Translations under genes and position numbers: made by a program | Notes under the pieces: generated by a model | Databases searched by the model: none | Told to the model about the DNA's origin: nothing | What the model saw: the letters and a program-made list of their open reading frames with translations, nothing else | In this document: positions 1 to 6,785 of the stretch, in pieces | Position numbering within the stretch: position 1 is the first letter of the stretch | Layout: each line of letters begins with the position of its first letter | Origin: CAIVND01 sp035532075 | Lineage (GTDB): Bacteria; Actinomycetota; Acidimicrobiia; Acidimicrobiales; Bog-793 | Direction of reading: 5' to 3' | DNA: 9,898 nt | Assembly: GCA_035532075.1 (NCBI GenBank) | Contig: DATKRV010000033.1 | Location: forward strand, 1 to 9,898

Positions 1-1
1 A

Positions 2-109
2 CGAGCTGTCGCCAATCGATGGGTGGGCATCCTGCATGGTTGTCTCGCATCCCAGACGCTCTATGACGAGGAGATCGCGTGGAGACAGCCAGAAGAAGTC
101 GCCGCTTGA
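2..109 (+). pseudogene. IS110-family transposase, C-terminal fragment (cut by window edge)
   Basis: Reading from base 2, the first 35 codons run open to a TGA at 107-109. The peptide starts RAVANRWVGILHGCL and goes on through TLYDEEIAW to a short PEEVAA tail. The pattern A-N-R-x-V-G-I-L-H-G-C-L, then YDE and a Trp, is the usual C-terminal end of IS110-family (DEDD/serine-type) transposases, which move circular intermediates using a structured RNA encoded in a non-coding end of the element. Only the tail is in the window, so whether the gene is intact upstream is unknown. The family call rests on recalled motif similarity, not on a search. The stop codon overlaps a TTGACA box, and the following several hundred bases have no clear gene, as expected for an IS end. 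Confidence 0.7.
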
Positions 110-134
110 CAGTTAGAGCCGTGGGATGTCTAAA
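106..134 (+). promoter_or_regulatory. Sigma70-like promoter overlapping the transposase stop
   Basis: A perfect TTGACA lies at 106-111. After exactly 17 bp comes TCTAAA at 129-134, which matches the -10 consensus at four of six positions. Transcription would start near 141. No credible coding sequence follows, so the product would be a non-coding RNA or a run-out into flanking DNA. In IS110-family elements, promoters at the ends drive the guide RNA or the circle-junction transcript, which fits this position. The boxes are read directly; the activity is inferred. Confidence 0.35.
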
Positions 135-158
135 CACTTGCAAAACAGCGATGCGATA

Positions 159-208
159 CGCAGTAGAAATGCCTGGACGCAACAGACACTGCGGATCGTC
201 TACTTGCG
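159..208 (+). ncRNA. Bulged stem-loop, candidate IS110 guide-type RNA segment
   Basis: Bases 159-167 (CGCAGTAGA) pair with 199-208 (TCTACTTGCG) as nine base pairs with a single bulged T, closing a loop of 31 bases. The hairpin begins about 18 bases after the start expected from the TTGACA/TCTAAA promoter. Guide RNAs of IS110-family elements (bridge RNA or seekRNA) consist of stems enclosing large internal loops that base-pair with target and donor DNA, so shape and position fit. No sequence match to a known guide RNA was tested. It may be a chance hairpin. Confidence 0.25.
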
Positions 209-313
209 GGGAAGTGTTTCAGCGATACGCAATGGACAGTGTGAGCAAGCTTGAATGGCTAGTGCGTCACTGCAGACGTTTGCGATGCTGACAGTTACTT
301 TTTGTTCGAACGT

Positions 314-331
314 ATGTCACGCATGTCACGC
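314..331 (+). repeat. Tandem 9-bp repeat ATGTCACGC x2
   Basis: Two perfect adjacent copies (314-322 and 323-331) run directly into the inverted GCGTATCGC copy at 330-338. No function is known. Confidence 0.6.
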
Positions 332-622
332 GTATCGCCGACTCGGGAACGGTGGCGCGACGTGAGAGGGCTGCTACGACGCGTCATTCTGTCGCGGCCC
401 AATTCCGCGAGCGTTTTCGGGCACTCGCATCTTGATCAGTCGAATGGCGTTGGGGGTCCACGTCGGAGGACCGAGATGTCGGTTCGGAGCTTGGGATGCT
501 TGAGCCTTCAGAGGGGGACTCGAAACTTAGCTCCGCGCACTTTTTCAATACATAATGTCTGGTCGGGGCTGTCCTCGGTGGCATGAACATTCTGAGCCTT
601 GATCGGAAGTGACAAGGGAAGC

Positions 623-674
623 TAGGGTCACCGAGCGGCGCTTTCGTTGAACTGACAGCCTCAGATTGACCCTA
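623..674. repeat. 8-bp perfect inverted repeat upstream of the DUF262 gene
   Basis: TAGGGTCA at 623-630 and TGACCCTA at 667-674 are exact reverse complements separated by 36 bases. They lie 70-120 bp before the DUF262 start, where an operator pair or looped leader could act. The spacing is long for an RNA hairpin, and chance is possible. Confidence 0.35.
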
Positions 675-743
675 AAAGCGGAGTTGTAGCCGTCCGAAGT
701 TTCGCGGCCTTAGCTACCGCGCTTCTGTGAGAGGACGTCCAGG

Positions 744-1286
744 ATGCCCTTCGAGAGCCCCGACGAGAATCTTGGCGATATCCTCAAGAGGATTGCCAGC
801 GGCAGCATCCAACTACCTGACTTTCAGCGGTAATGGAAGTGGGATGACGACCACATCGCGAGCTTGTTGGCAAGTGTTTCACTCGCTTATCCAGTTGGGG
901 TAGTTATGACGCTTGAGACAACCGGTGCAGCTATCGGCTTTGCTCCCATTGCGCTCTCCGGTGATGTTGCGTCCCGGAACGATCCCGACGAACTTCTCCT
1001 TGACGGACAACAACGGTTGACTTCGCTGTTTCAGGCACTTCTATCCCAGCAACCGGTAGAGACCACCGATTCAAAGCGCAAACGAATGTCACGCTGGTAT
1101 TACATCGACATGGCGATGGCGCTCGACCCTGAAGCGGATCGAGAAGAGGCGATTGTATCCGTGCCTTCCGACAAAAGGCTTCGAGACGATTTCGGTCGAA
1201 CAATTGCCGCCGACTACTCAACGACAGCGCTTGGATGCGCTGCCGATCTGCCCCCCGAACTGGGCTCGCTCTTTCCAGTCCTTTAA
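744..1286 (+). pseudogene. DUF262 (GmrSD/ParB-like N-terminal domain) protein, nonsense-interrupted and 3'-truncated
   Basis: An ATG at 744, with GAGG nine bases upstream, opens a frame reading MPFESPDENLGDILKRIASG then SIQLPDFQR. A TAA follows at 831-833 (codon 30), and the same frame resumes at once with WKWDDDHIASLLASVSLAYPVG. This is the classic start of DUF262 proteins (I-x-x-G-x-x-x-L-P-x-F-Q-R-x-W-x-W, then L-L-A-S-x-x-x-x-Y-P-x-G). Further on, LLLDGQQRLTSL is the family's conserved DGQQR motif, the suspected nucleotide-handling site shared with ParB/sulfiredoxin folds. The DREEAIVSVPSDKRL region is also typical. Family resemblance fades near base 1250, and the last dozen residues are read through foreign sequence to a TAA at 1284-1286. 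Full-length members run to several hundred residues, often with a DUF1524 nuclease domain, so most of the gene is gone. DUF262 proteins occur in type IV restriction (GmrSD) and related anti-phage systems. A restart at TTG 864 would lack the N-terminal motif, so a functional product is unlikely. Confidence 0.85.
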
Positions 1287-2084
1287 CATTTCAGCCGCCA
1301 AGGGAGACAACGGTACGACTCCTACACGACGCCCTTTCGGAAGACCTTCGCCCCTTTGGTTTCCAGCACGATAGAGCGATCGACGAATATGCACACGGGC
1401 GCTCTCAAAATCGATGTCAGACCATCGCAGCGCTGCGACTTCGCCAAGACGGGCAGCTGTCATAACGAGAAGCCTCATGAATTGACCGTTCACCTCGTCA
1501 TCTTCGTCAGCCGCGGCAATCATACGACGGACCTCATTCTTAGTGAGGGCGCTGTGCTCTGGAGGCGAAAGAGTTGGTTTGCGAGCGAGTTGTGCGACGT
1601 TTACGTCGACCCACCGCCAACGAACAGCTTCACTTAATGCAGACGACATGACCGCGACTATTCGACGAATTGAGCTCGCGGCGAGGTTACGCTCGTGCAG
1701 TTCCATCATCCACTTCTCGATATCTCTCACATCAAGATCGGAAACCTGCTTGGAACCAAAACGCGGCTTCAGGTAGCTATCGACAATTCGTTGGTCCGCA
1801 TGGATCGTCCGCGCTGCTCGATCGTGCGCCTTCAACGATCGCATGTGTTCATCTAAAAGTTGGGTGACTGTGACGGATCCGCGCTTTAACGTGTCTTTCT
1901 CAAAATCTTTTTTGAGTTCGTCAAGTTGACGCTCTGCCTCGCGCCTTCCGTCGGCGCGAACAACGCGCTCTCGTTGACGGGGATTTCCCGTGAATTCGTC
2001 AGTGCCTAAGAAAATACGGAGTCGCCACTTTCCTGGTGCAACCCCGACCGCTGATCCTGTACCCTGTAGTCGCCTGATTGCCAT
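1218..2084 (-). pseudogene. Tyrosine recombinase (phage-type integrase), C-terminally truncated
   Basis: The frame encodes 288 residues. Residues 18-50 (KWRLRIFLG...) form an arm-type DNA-binding domain of AP2-like type. Residues 70-160 are the helical core-binding (SAM-like) domain. The catalytic domain begins near 178 and holds the first active-site arginine in TAARLGEVAALRW (R212) and a plausible catalytic lysine in the LPKGRRVGVVPLS hairpin (K250). After about residue 278 the family match stops and ten unrelated residues (IGSASKRCR end) lead to a stop. The H-x-x-R box, the second His/Trp and the nucleophilic tyrosine are all missing, so it cannot cut and join DNA. Intact relatives are usually 370-400 residues. 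The ATG at 2084 has only a weak ribosome site (CGGA). The missing half ends at about the same base as the neighbouring DUF262 gene. The gene reads away from the tRNA-Ser gene 56 bp behind its start. Confidence 0.85.
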
Positions 2085-2140
2085 TCCGAAATTAAGGGTG
2101 GTATAGGGTTGGGACCGGCCAGAAATACAAAAGTCCTAAT

Positions 2141-2229
2141 GGAGAGGTGCGAGAGCGGCCGAATCGGGCTCACTGCTAATGAGTTGATCTGGGAAACTGG
2201 GTCCGAGGGTTCAAATCCCTCCCTCTCCG
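2141..2229 (+). tRNA. tRNA-Ser (anticodon GCT)
   Basis: This is an 89-nt class II tRNA. Acceptor arm GGAGAGG (2141-2147) pairs with CCTCTCC (2222-2228), with G 2229 as discriminator. The anticodon stem GCTCA/TGAGT has one G-T pair and frames the loop CTGCTAA, with anticodon GCT at 2175-2177, reading AGC and AGT codons. A long variable arm (about 2185-2206) marks the serine type. The T arm is GAGGG-TTCAAAT-CCCTC. No CCA is encoded: GC follows the acceptor. tRNA-Ser genes are common integration sites, but here the integrase lies on the 5' side and I found no second copy of the tRNA 3' end in the window. Confidence 0.95.
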
Positions 2230-2490
2230 CTCTGTGATGTGGCAGGGTTTCGCGGACAGGTGATCTGAAGCTCGGAATTGCTCGGCACAACACGTTCAGC
2301 AGGTTCAACCCGCGACAACGCGAATACAGCAAACGCAAACTTCGCGCAAACCTGCCTCTGATCTGTCTCCGTCACCTTACGCCACGCATGTCTGTGGCGC
2401 GAGATTCGTTTTCAGCGACCGCGCGATGACCGAGTCATTCCCGGTTTACACAGAAAGATACGACGCGCTGACAATTGCACCTTCTGGCTG
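2230..2490. other. Non-coding spacer between tRNA-Ser and the secreted-protein gene
   Basis: No gene is visible in these 261 bp. There is a long-range inverted repeat, GCAGGTT (2299-2305) with AACCTGC (2349-2355), enclosing several CGCG motifs. A compact hairpin lies at 2380-2399. The convergent layout (tRNA on plus, coding gene on minus) makes this a natural place for terminators on both strands. Confidence 0.5.
2380..2399. terminator. Hairpin between convergent transcripts, weak terminator candidate
   Basis: CGCCAC (2380-2385) pairs perfectly with GTGGCG (2394-2399) around an 8-base loop. On the plus strand a modest T-containing tail (TTCGTTTTC, 2405-2413) follows, so it could stop transcription from the tRNA gene. 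On the minus strand there is no T run. The call is tentative because the tail is displaced from the stem. Confidence 0.3.
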
Positions 2491-3444
2491 TTAGGGACAG
2501 GCGTAATCGTTGTCAAAGGTCGAAGTCGTCCATTGGGTGACCAAGACCGTACCGGCGGTGAACGATGTTTGAGCGCAGTTCGTTGCCGCCCCGGTCGAGG
2601 ACGTCGCCCCTGGTATCCAGTTCGGAATTCCAACGAGCGTTCCAGAATTCGTTGAGGTGCCTCCTGTGATCTGACTCCACTGCGAAGAGGTTGAATAGGC
2701 CCCAATACGTGTTGCGCCGTTCCCGGAGAGGGCCGCGATCATCCCCTGGAGATCTGCAACATTCATCGCCTGACCACTTGTTCCGCTCTGCCAAGTGTTG
2801 GCCGTCTCGACATCGAGCCACCACGGGTAGCCACCAGCAGCATTCGGGACAGTCGCGGCACCCATCTGTGCATTAATGGCATTGGCAGCATCTGTCAGCC
2901 AGGTGGAATCTTGGGTTGCCTTGTTAAATCCATAGAGCCACGCGCACGCCGGCGAATTCGCTCCAACGGTATCGATCTGCCCTCTCAGCGTCACCGTCGT
3001 CGTGTCGCACGTTCCATCGTTTGGCGTTGATCCTGACGTGGGCCAGTCTGTGATCAGAGTGTGGCCATAGACATTTCCCGGATCGGCGGTGTTCACATAC
3101 AGCGAGGCCGTCGGTTGGGATGATGTCCCGAGGGACGTCGTAACCGCCCAATAGAGTTCGCTCTGTGTGTAATTCGGGTAGGACGCGGATGGCCCCAAAC
3201 AGGAATTGAGATCATTCGCGAGGCCACCATTGACTCCCACGATTCCAAAGGTCTGACCCGTTGGAAGCGTCACGCCACATTGTGGATACGAAACGTCGAT
3301 ACCCATCAAGGGCCCACTGCCTCCACTACCTTGAGCCGGTTTGGCGGCATATGCCGGTACGACCTGCCCGAATACCATCGCGGCGACAAACGTGCCAATG
3401 GTCATCCGTCGCACTGACGTCGACATCAGGAATTCCCGCCCCAT
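2491..3444 (-). CDS. Secreted GH25/DUF1906-like glycoside hydrolase-type protein
   Basis: The product has 317 residues. A basic N-terminus, a hydrophobic stretch (about residues 15-28) and VVPAYAA (28-34) form a Sec signal peptide, with likely cleavage after Ala 33. A GSGGSG linker follows. The mature part opens with MGIDVSYPQCG (47-57), resembling the first strand of GH25-type and DUF1906 TIM-barrel proteins (G-x-D-V-S-x-x-Q). Other family-like points are FGIVGVNGG (66-74), PWWLDVETANTW (207-218), which supplies a D-x-E pair, and the C-terminal TQWTTSTFDNDYAC. Six cysteines (56, 82, 146, 167, 290, 316) could form three disulfides outside the cell. The family's usual job is cleavage of cell-wall or other glycans, but catalysis is inferred. 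Start: the ATG at 3444 has GGAG six bases upstream; the second ATG at 3426 has a poorer site. The gene stands alone between two tRNA genes, and a promoter candidate lies at 3489-3517. Confidence 0.6.
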   Translation of the reverse strand: MGREFLMSTSVRRMTIGTFVAAMVFGQVVPAYAAKPAQGSGGSGPLMGIDVSYPQCGVTLPTGQTFGIVGVNGGLANDLNSCLGPSASYPNYTQSELYWAVTTSLGTSSQPTASLYVNTADPGNVYGHTLITDWPTSGSTPNDGTCDTTTVTLRGQIDTVGANSPACAWLYGFNKATQDSTWLTDAANAINAQMGAATVPNAAGGYPWWLDVETANTWQSGTSGQAMNVADLQGMIAALSGNGATRIGAYSTSSQWSQITGGTSTNSGTLVGIPNWIPGATSSTGAATNCAQTSFTAGTVLVTQWTTSTFDNDYACP

Positions 3445-3767
3445 CTGGATCTCCCATTCCGGCTCCGAAGAGGGCTACCGTACCCAAGAATCTAAAGCTC
3501 AGTCATACCGAGTGCAAGGTGGGTCACGACTCTCAGCGTTGAACAGATTCATCCAATCAACCATGATTCAGCCAACTTGGACTCTTTCTCGAAACCACCG
3601 AAACGTCAATGCCCTTCGCGTCTCCAACGATTGACGCGGTCCTAATGTCCAACCGAGACATGCATCAGACATTGTTGCCCACATTCAACCCGGAATTACG
3701 CCATCTAATCTCCCGGACTAGCCTGCCGACTCGCCACCTCTGCGCCCTAAGGTAGTGTCAGCACTAC
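3445..3767. other. Intergenic region between the secreted-protein gene and tRNA-Arg
   Basis: No gene is supported in these 323 bp. It must carry the promoters of two divergent genes. Visible inverted repeats are CGTCAAT (3604-3610) with ATTGACG (3630-3636), ATGTC (3645-3649) with GACAT (3657-3661), and GTAGTG (3752-3757) with CACTAC (3762-3767). The last abuts the tRNA-Arg 5' end. TAAGGT at 3748-3753 is a possible -10 box for the tRNA. A clear -35 box was not seen. Confidence 0.45.
3489..3517 (-). promoter_or_regulatory. Possible promoter of the secreted-protein gene
   Basis: On the minus strand TTGCAC (3517-3512) and TAGATT (3494-3489) are separated by 17 bp. The start would fall near 3482, giving a leader of about 38 bases that contains the GGAG ribosome site of the 3444 start. 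The -35 box matches the consensus at only three positions, so this is weak. Confidence 0.25.
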
Positions 3768-3844
3768 GCGCTCGTAGCTCAATTGGATAGAGCATCTGAC
3801 TTCGGATCAGACGGTTGGGGATTCGAATTCCTCCGAGCGCACCA
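3768..3844 (+). tRNA. tRNA-Arg (anticodon TCG)
   Basis: Acceptor GCGCTCG (3768-3774) pairs with CGAGCGC (3834-3840). A 3841 is the discriminator and CCA (3842-3844) is encoded. The D arm is GCTC...GAGC. Anticodon stem TCTGA/TCAGA frames loop CTTCGGA with anticodon TCG at 3802-3804, reading CGA. The T arm is GGGGA-TTCGAAT-TCCTC with one G-T pair. All class I features are present in 77 nt. An encoded CCA here but not in the tRNA-Ser gene is common in actinobacteria. Confidence 0.95.
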
Positions 3845-3987
3845 GGCGCCTTCGGCAATCAGAATATTCGACTCACTGTCCCACAAATACACTGCGCGCC
3901 AATCGACGATGCCAAGATCCGAACCGAAACAAGTCCCGGAAATTTCCCCACGTCGCGAGAGCTGACAGATTCTGCTCAATACTGTCG

Positions 3988-5115
3988 TTACTCACCTTTG
4001 AGCACCGAGCAGTTCTCGAGTACGAGACCGACACGTTCTCCAGCGACACGGGTCGGCATACCTGACTCGAATGCACGCAGCTCAACGCCACTCGATGTCA
4101 CAATACGCACCTCACTACGTCCGTCATTGAGGACGGAACGGATGATGATTCCTTCCTGATCTCCGCCATCTACCGAAGTCAGCCGGATCGCCTCAGGTCG
4201 AGCAACAAGAATTGCCCGCTCTTCGAAATCGCACCTGCTGGTACGCGCGATGATCTCACCAAAGTCGTGCGAAAGCCTTGCAACAAGCCGGCCATCCCGA
4301 AATTCGACAATCTCAATGTCAAAGACATTGAGGGCGCCCATGAATCGGGCAACGAACCCGTTTGCAGGATTGTCGTGGAGCTCCAGCGGACTCGCACACT
4401 GGGCAATTGCTCCATCGCCAAGAACGACGATTCGATCGGCTAGCGCAGTTGCCTCACGTTGGTCATGAGTGGTGATCAACGTGGTCAGGTGACGCGCACG
4501 GACCACATCGCTAATGAGCGATTGCAGCTCATCGCGTCTCGCTGCATCGACACTCGACAGCGGCTCGTCGAGCAAAAGGAGCTTTGGATCACCGGCAAGC
4601 CCGCGAGCAAGTGCAACGCGTTGTTGCTGACCTCCCGATAGCGAGCCCGGAGATCGGTTCTCGAGTCCTTTCAGTCCCACTTGATCAAGAAGTTCGTCGG
4701 CGAGTCTGTTTCGTTCCATTTCACCGACCCCGCGCGTACGCCACGGATACGAGACATTCTCTCGAACACTCATGTGGGGCCACAGCGCGTACTGCTGGAA
4801 AACAAAACCAACCCGACGATGCTCTGGTGCAACGCTGTACTGCCCGTCGGCGACAAGTTCACCATCGATGAGCAGCGATCCAGAAGATGGATCCAGAAAA
4901 CCTCCGAGTGCGCGCAAAAGGCTTGACTTGCCACTACCTGATGGACCGACAATCGCGACAAGCTCTCCTGGCTCGATCGCCAGGTCAATATCTCGAAGTA
5001 TAGCGTGACCGTGGTATCCAATCGAAACATTACGAAGTTCAACCGCGCAAGTGTCCGGTGCCTGCGGTTGCGGCCCCATCCAACTGGTTCCTTGAGATTC
5101 GCTCACTCTTGCCAC
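3988..5115 (-). CDS. ABC transporter ATP-binding protein, iron(III)-type (FbpC/PotA-like)
   Basis: The product has 375 residues. All nucleotide-binding motifs are in order: Walker A GPSGSGKSS (57-65), Q-loop FQQYALWPH (106-114), ABC signature LSGGQQQR (159-166), Walker B LLLLDEP (179-185), D-loop SSVD (187-190) and switch histidine H217 in TTHDQREA. The C-terminal 90 residues form the TOBE-type regulatory domain usual in the iron, spermidine and molybdate importers. The protein should hydrolyse ATP on the inner face of the membrane to drive the adjacent permease. Its GTG start at 5115 overlaps the permease end by 13 bp and has GAGGT about seven bases upstream. An ATG at 5079 (codon 13), with AAGGA nine bases upstream, is an alternative that would skip a poorly conserved leader. 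The overlap implies translational coupling. The substrate is inferred only from the family. Confidence 0.9.
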   Translation of the reverse strand: MARVSESQGTSWMGPQPQAPDTCAVELRNVSIGYHGHAILRDIDLAIEPGELVAIVGPSGSGKSSLLRALGGFLDPSSGSLLIDGELVADGQYSVAPEHRRVGFVFQQYALWPHMSVRENVSYPWRTRGVGEMERNRLADELLDQVGLKGLENRSPGSLSGGQQQRVALARGLAGDPKLLLLDEPLSSVDAARRDELQSLISDVVRARHLTTLITTHDQREATALADRIVVLGDGAIAQCASPLELHDNPANGFVARFMGALNVFDIEIVEFRDGRLVARLSHDFGEIIARTSRCDFEERAILVARPEAIRLTSVDGGDQEGIIIRSVLNDGRSEVRIVTSSGVELRAFESGMPTRVAGERVGLVLENCSVLKGE

Positions 5116-6773
5116 GGTGGCACCTCGATACCCGCCTCGGCTGCGACAATCTTCCGACTCGATCTGGCAAAAAGGGCGACGCCCGCTACGAGCGCCGTGA
5201 TCACCGTCACAACCATTGCAAGCGACGCCGTAAGTGCTGTCTGACCCGCCTCTTCGGACGCGAGAACGGCCACTGCGAAGGTCTGAGTCGACGGTCCATA
5301 GAGAAGTGACGACATCGTGAGCTCGTGGATCCCCAGGAGAAAGACGATCGCGAAAGAAGTGACGATTCCGGGTACCAATACCGGCCAGATCACGTCTCGC
5401 GATGCTCTTCGCGCTGAGGCGCCACTTGCTCGGGCAGCGTGAACGAGATCATCAGAGAGACCTCCCATTGTCACCGCTGAAGTCCGTATGCCAATCACCG
5501 CAAATCGTGCGACGTAAGCGATCAGAATGATGAGAAGACTTCCGTACAGCCAACGTTGCCATGCAAGCAGGATCGCAATCGCGACTACAGATCCCGGGAG
5601 AGCAAAGGGGAGCGATAGCAGTGTCGACGAGAGGGATGCGAGCCGAGTTGACCTGCGATTCCAAAGCGCAAAAACTGCTCCGCCGGTCGCGACGATTGCG
5701 GCAGCCACAGCAGAAATCAGTGCGCTGCGACCGAGTGCGGAAATATTTGATCCTGACAATGCGCTGATATAAGCGCTCGCCACCCAGTGACTCGGTGCAA
5801 GTTCAAGGCGAAATGCGGGACTGACCGAGGTGATGTACAGCGCGATGAGCGGTATCACCGTGGTGAGGACAAGGATAAAAAGACACCCCGAAACTGCGAG
5901 TTTGCGATAACGGCCAAACGCAATGAGCGGTCGCGCCGAACCTGCATGTCCGGCCGCTCTCTCCATGCTTGAGCTTGTCCGAGAGACTCGATTCGAGGTA
6001 AAGAGAAGGATGATCGCAAGTAGCCCAAGCACCGCCGACAGAGAACTCGCGGAGGCGATCGCGTGTGAACCCCCGGCAAAACTGAGATCAGAGTAAATCA
6101 ACGTCGTCACGGTGGAATAGCTCGCAGGAATTGCCAGGATTGCCGGGATACCAAAGTCCGAGGCCGAGCTCACAAAAACAAGCAACATTGAGCCAAAGAT
6201 GGCGGTCTTGACGAGGGGAAGCGTGATCTCCCAGAGGACCCGCGCCGGAGCCCGGCCAGCGATACGTGCCGCGTCCTCGAGTTCGCCGATGCGTCCTGAA
6301 CTCAAAGCCGCGAGAACGAGGAGGTACGCGAGTGGAGCTCCCTGAAGTCCTAACAGGAGCGCCACTCCAACCGGACCGATGATCCACCCCGCAGAGAGAT
6401 GAATGACCTGATCAGTCAGTCCCGCCTGCGTATATGCGTCGAGCCAGGCAAGTCCGATGACATAGGCAGGGATGATCAGCGGCGCAACCCACGCTCCGGC
6501 AAACCAGCGCCGGTATGGAAGGTCGCTCCTCGCGATGAGGAGGGCCATTGCCACACCCAGCAGAGTTGCGAGAGCTGTCGCAGCAGCTGAAACCTCGATC
6601 GTATGAAGAAGCGCCATCGCCACCGGGCGCGTCGAGATCGTATGCCACGCCCCGCTCGGGCCCAAGGGTCCGGCAAGAGCGGAACGAATGAGTTCAAAGA
6701 GTGGATATCCGACAAGAAGGAGCGCAATGAGAAACAAGCTCCCCGTCCGAAGACGATTCAGCGGACGTTCGAT
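5103..6773 (-). CDS. ABC transporter permease, two fused BPD domains, iron(III)-type (FbpB-like); non-canonical start
   Basis: The frame encodes 544 residues from a TTG at 6737, or 556 from an ATC at 6773. It has about 12 hydrophobic segments in two homologous halves, each with the ATPase-docking EAA loop: EDAARIAGRAPARVLWEITL (residues 153-172 in the TTG numbering) and DDLVHAARASGASARRASRD (429-448). Family points include SDFGIPAI with TLIYSDL, and HELTMSSLLYGP near the end, as in FbpB-type permeases that form the whole membrane channel as a fusion. The start is odd. From the TAG of the preceding gene the frame is open, and no ATG, GTG or TTG occurs before 6737. A perfect AAAGGAG (6785-6779) sits five bases before an ATC at 6773-6771, followed by a basic leader ERPLNRLRTG that suits a membrane protein's inside end. 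The TTG at 6737 has GGGGAGC directly against it, which is too close. I therefore favour 6773. The frame ends with TGA at 5105-5103. Confidence 0.85.
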   Translation of the reverse strand: MERPLNRLRTGSLFLIALLLVGYPLFELIRSALAGPLGPSGAWHTISTRPVAMALLHTIEVSAAATALATLLGVAMALLIARSDLPYRRWFAGAWVAPLIIPAYVIGLAWLDAYTQAGLTDQVIHLSAGWIIGPVGVALLLGLQGAPLAYLLVLAALSSGRIGELEDAARIAGRAPARVLWEITLPLVKTAIFGSMLLVFVSSASDFGIPAILAIPASYSTVTTLIYSDLSFAGGSHAIASASSLSAVLGLLAIILLFTSNRVSRTSSSMERAAGHAGSARPLIAFGRYRKLAVSGCLFILVLTTVIPLIALYITSVSPAFRLELAPSHWVASAYISALSGSNISALGRSALISAVAAAIVATGGAVFALWNRRSTRLASLSSTLLSLPFALPGSVVAIAILLAWQRWLYGSLLIILIAYVARFAVIGIRTSAVTMGGLSDDLVHAARASGASARRASRDVIWPVLVPGIVTSFAIVFLLGIHELTMSSLLYGPSTQTFAVAVLASEEAGQTALTASLAMVVTVITALVAGVALFARSSRKIVAAEAGIEVPPWQE

Positions 6774-6778
6774 GGGAA

Positions 6779-6785
6779 CTCCTTT
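6779..6785 (-). promoter_or_regulatory. Strong Shine-Dalgarno (AAAGGAG) facing an ATC codon
   Basis: On the minus strand AAAGGAG lies at 6785-6779, then TTCCC, then ATC at 6773-6771. Spacing and sequence are ideal for initiation, and the next usable start codon (TTG 6737) is 36 bases further on. The site decides the choice of start for the permease gene. Confidence 0.6.

Larger units (their letters stand above)
153..338. repeat. Three copies of GCGATACGC (two direct, one inverted)
   Basis: GCGATACGC occurs at 153-161 and 222-230 on the plus strand, and as GCGTATCGC at 330-338. Three exact 9-mers within 186 bp is more than expected by chance in a 10-kb window. The second copy lies 69 bp after the first. 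Candidate roles are recombinase or repressor sites, or matching guide and donor segments of the IS element. None is shown. Confidence 0.5.
110..743. other. Gene-free stretch after the IS110 fragment, with repeats and stem-loops
   Basis: The open frames here (for example 302-586 on plus and 384-590 on minus) are rich in Arg and Ser, resemble no known domain and lack good ribosome sites, so I see no gene. The visible structure is as follows. Three copies of GCGATACGC occur (153-161, 222-230, and inverted at 330-338). TGACAGTTA occurs twice (107-115, 289-297). ATGTCACGC is in tandem (314-322, 323-331). A bulged stem pairs 159-167 with 199-208, and an 8-bp perfect inverted repeat pairs 623-630 with 667-674. 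The left part is probably the non-coding end of the IS110-family element. Where the element ends could not be determined. Confidence 0.5.

Noticed and set aside
302..590. Open frames of about 70-95 codons on both strands
   Set aside because: No known domain, Arg/Ser-rich composition typical of random reading in GC-rich DNA, no supporting ribosome site, and they overlap each other.
2209..2229. Duplicate of the tRNA-Ser 3' end as an att site
   Set aside because: Scanning the window by eye showed no second copy, so no att site is called.
2006..2338. Minus-strand open frame with the peptide EREGFEPSDPVSQINSL
   Set aside because: It is the reverse complement of the tRNA-Ser gene, a well-known false protein; it also overlaps the integrase start.
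3938..3947. Palindrome GGAAATTTCC downstream of the ABC operon
   Set aside because: A single short palindrome with no T run or nearby gene start; not enough to call an operator or terminator.
3779..3979. Minus-strand open frame with RRNSNPQPSDPKSDALSN
   Set aside because: It is the antisense reading of the tRNA-Arg gene, not a protein.
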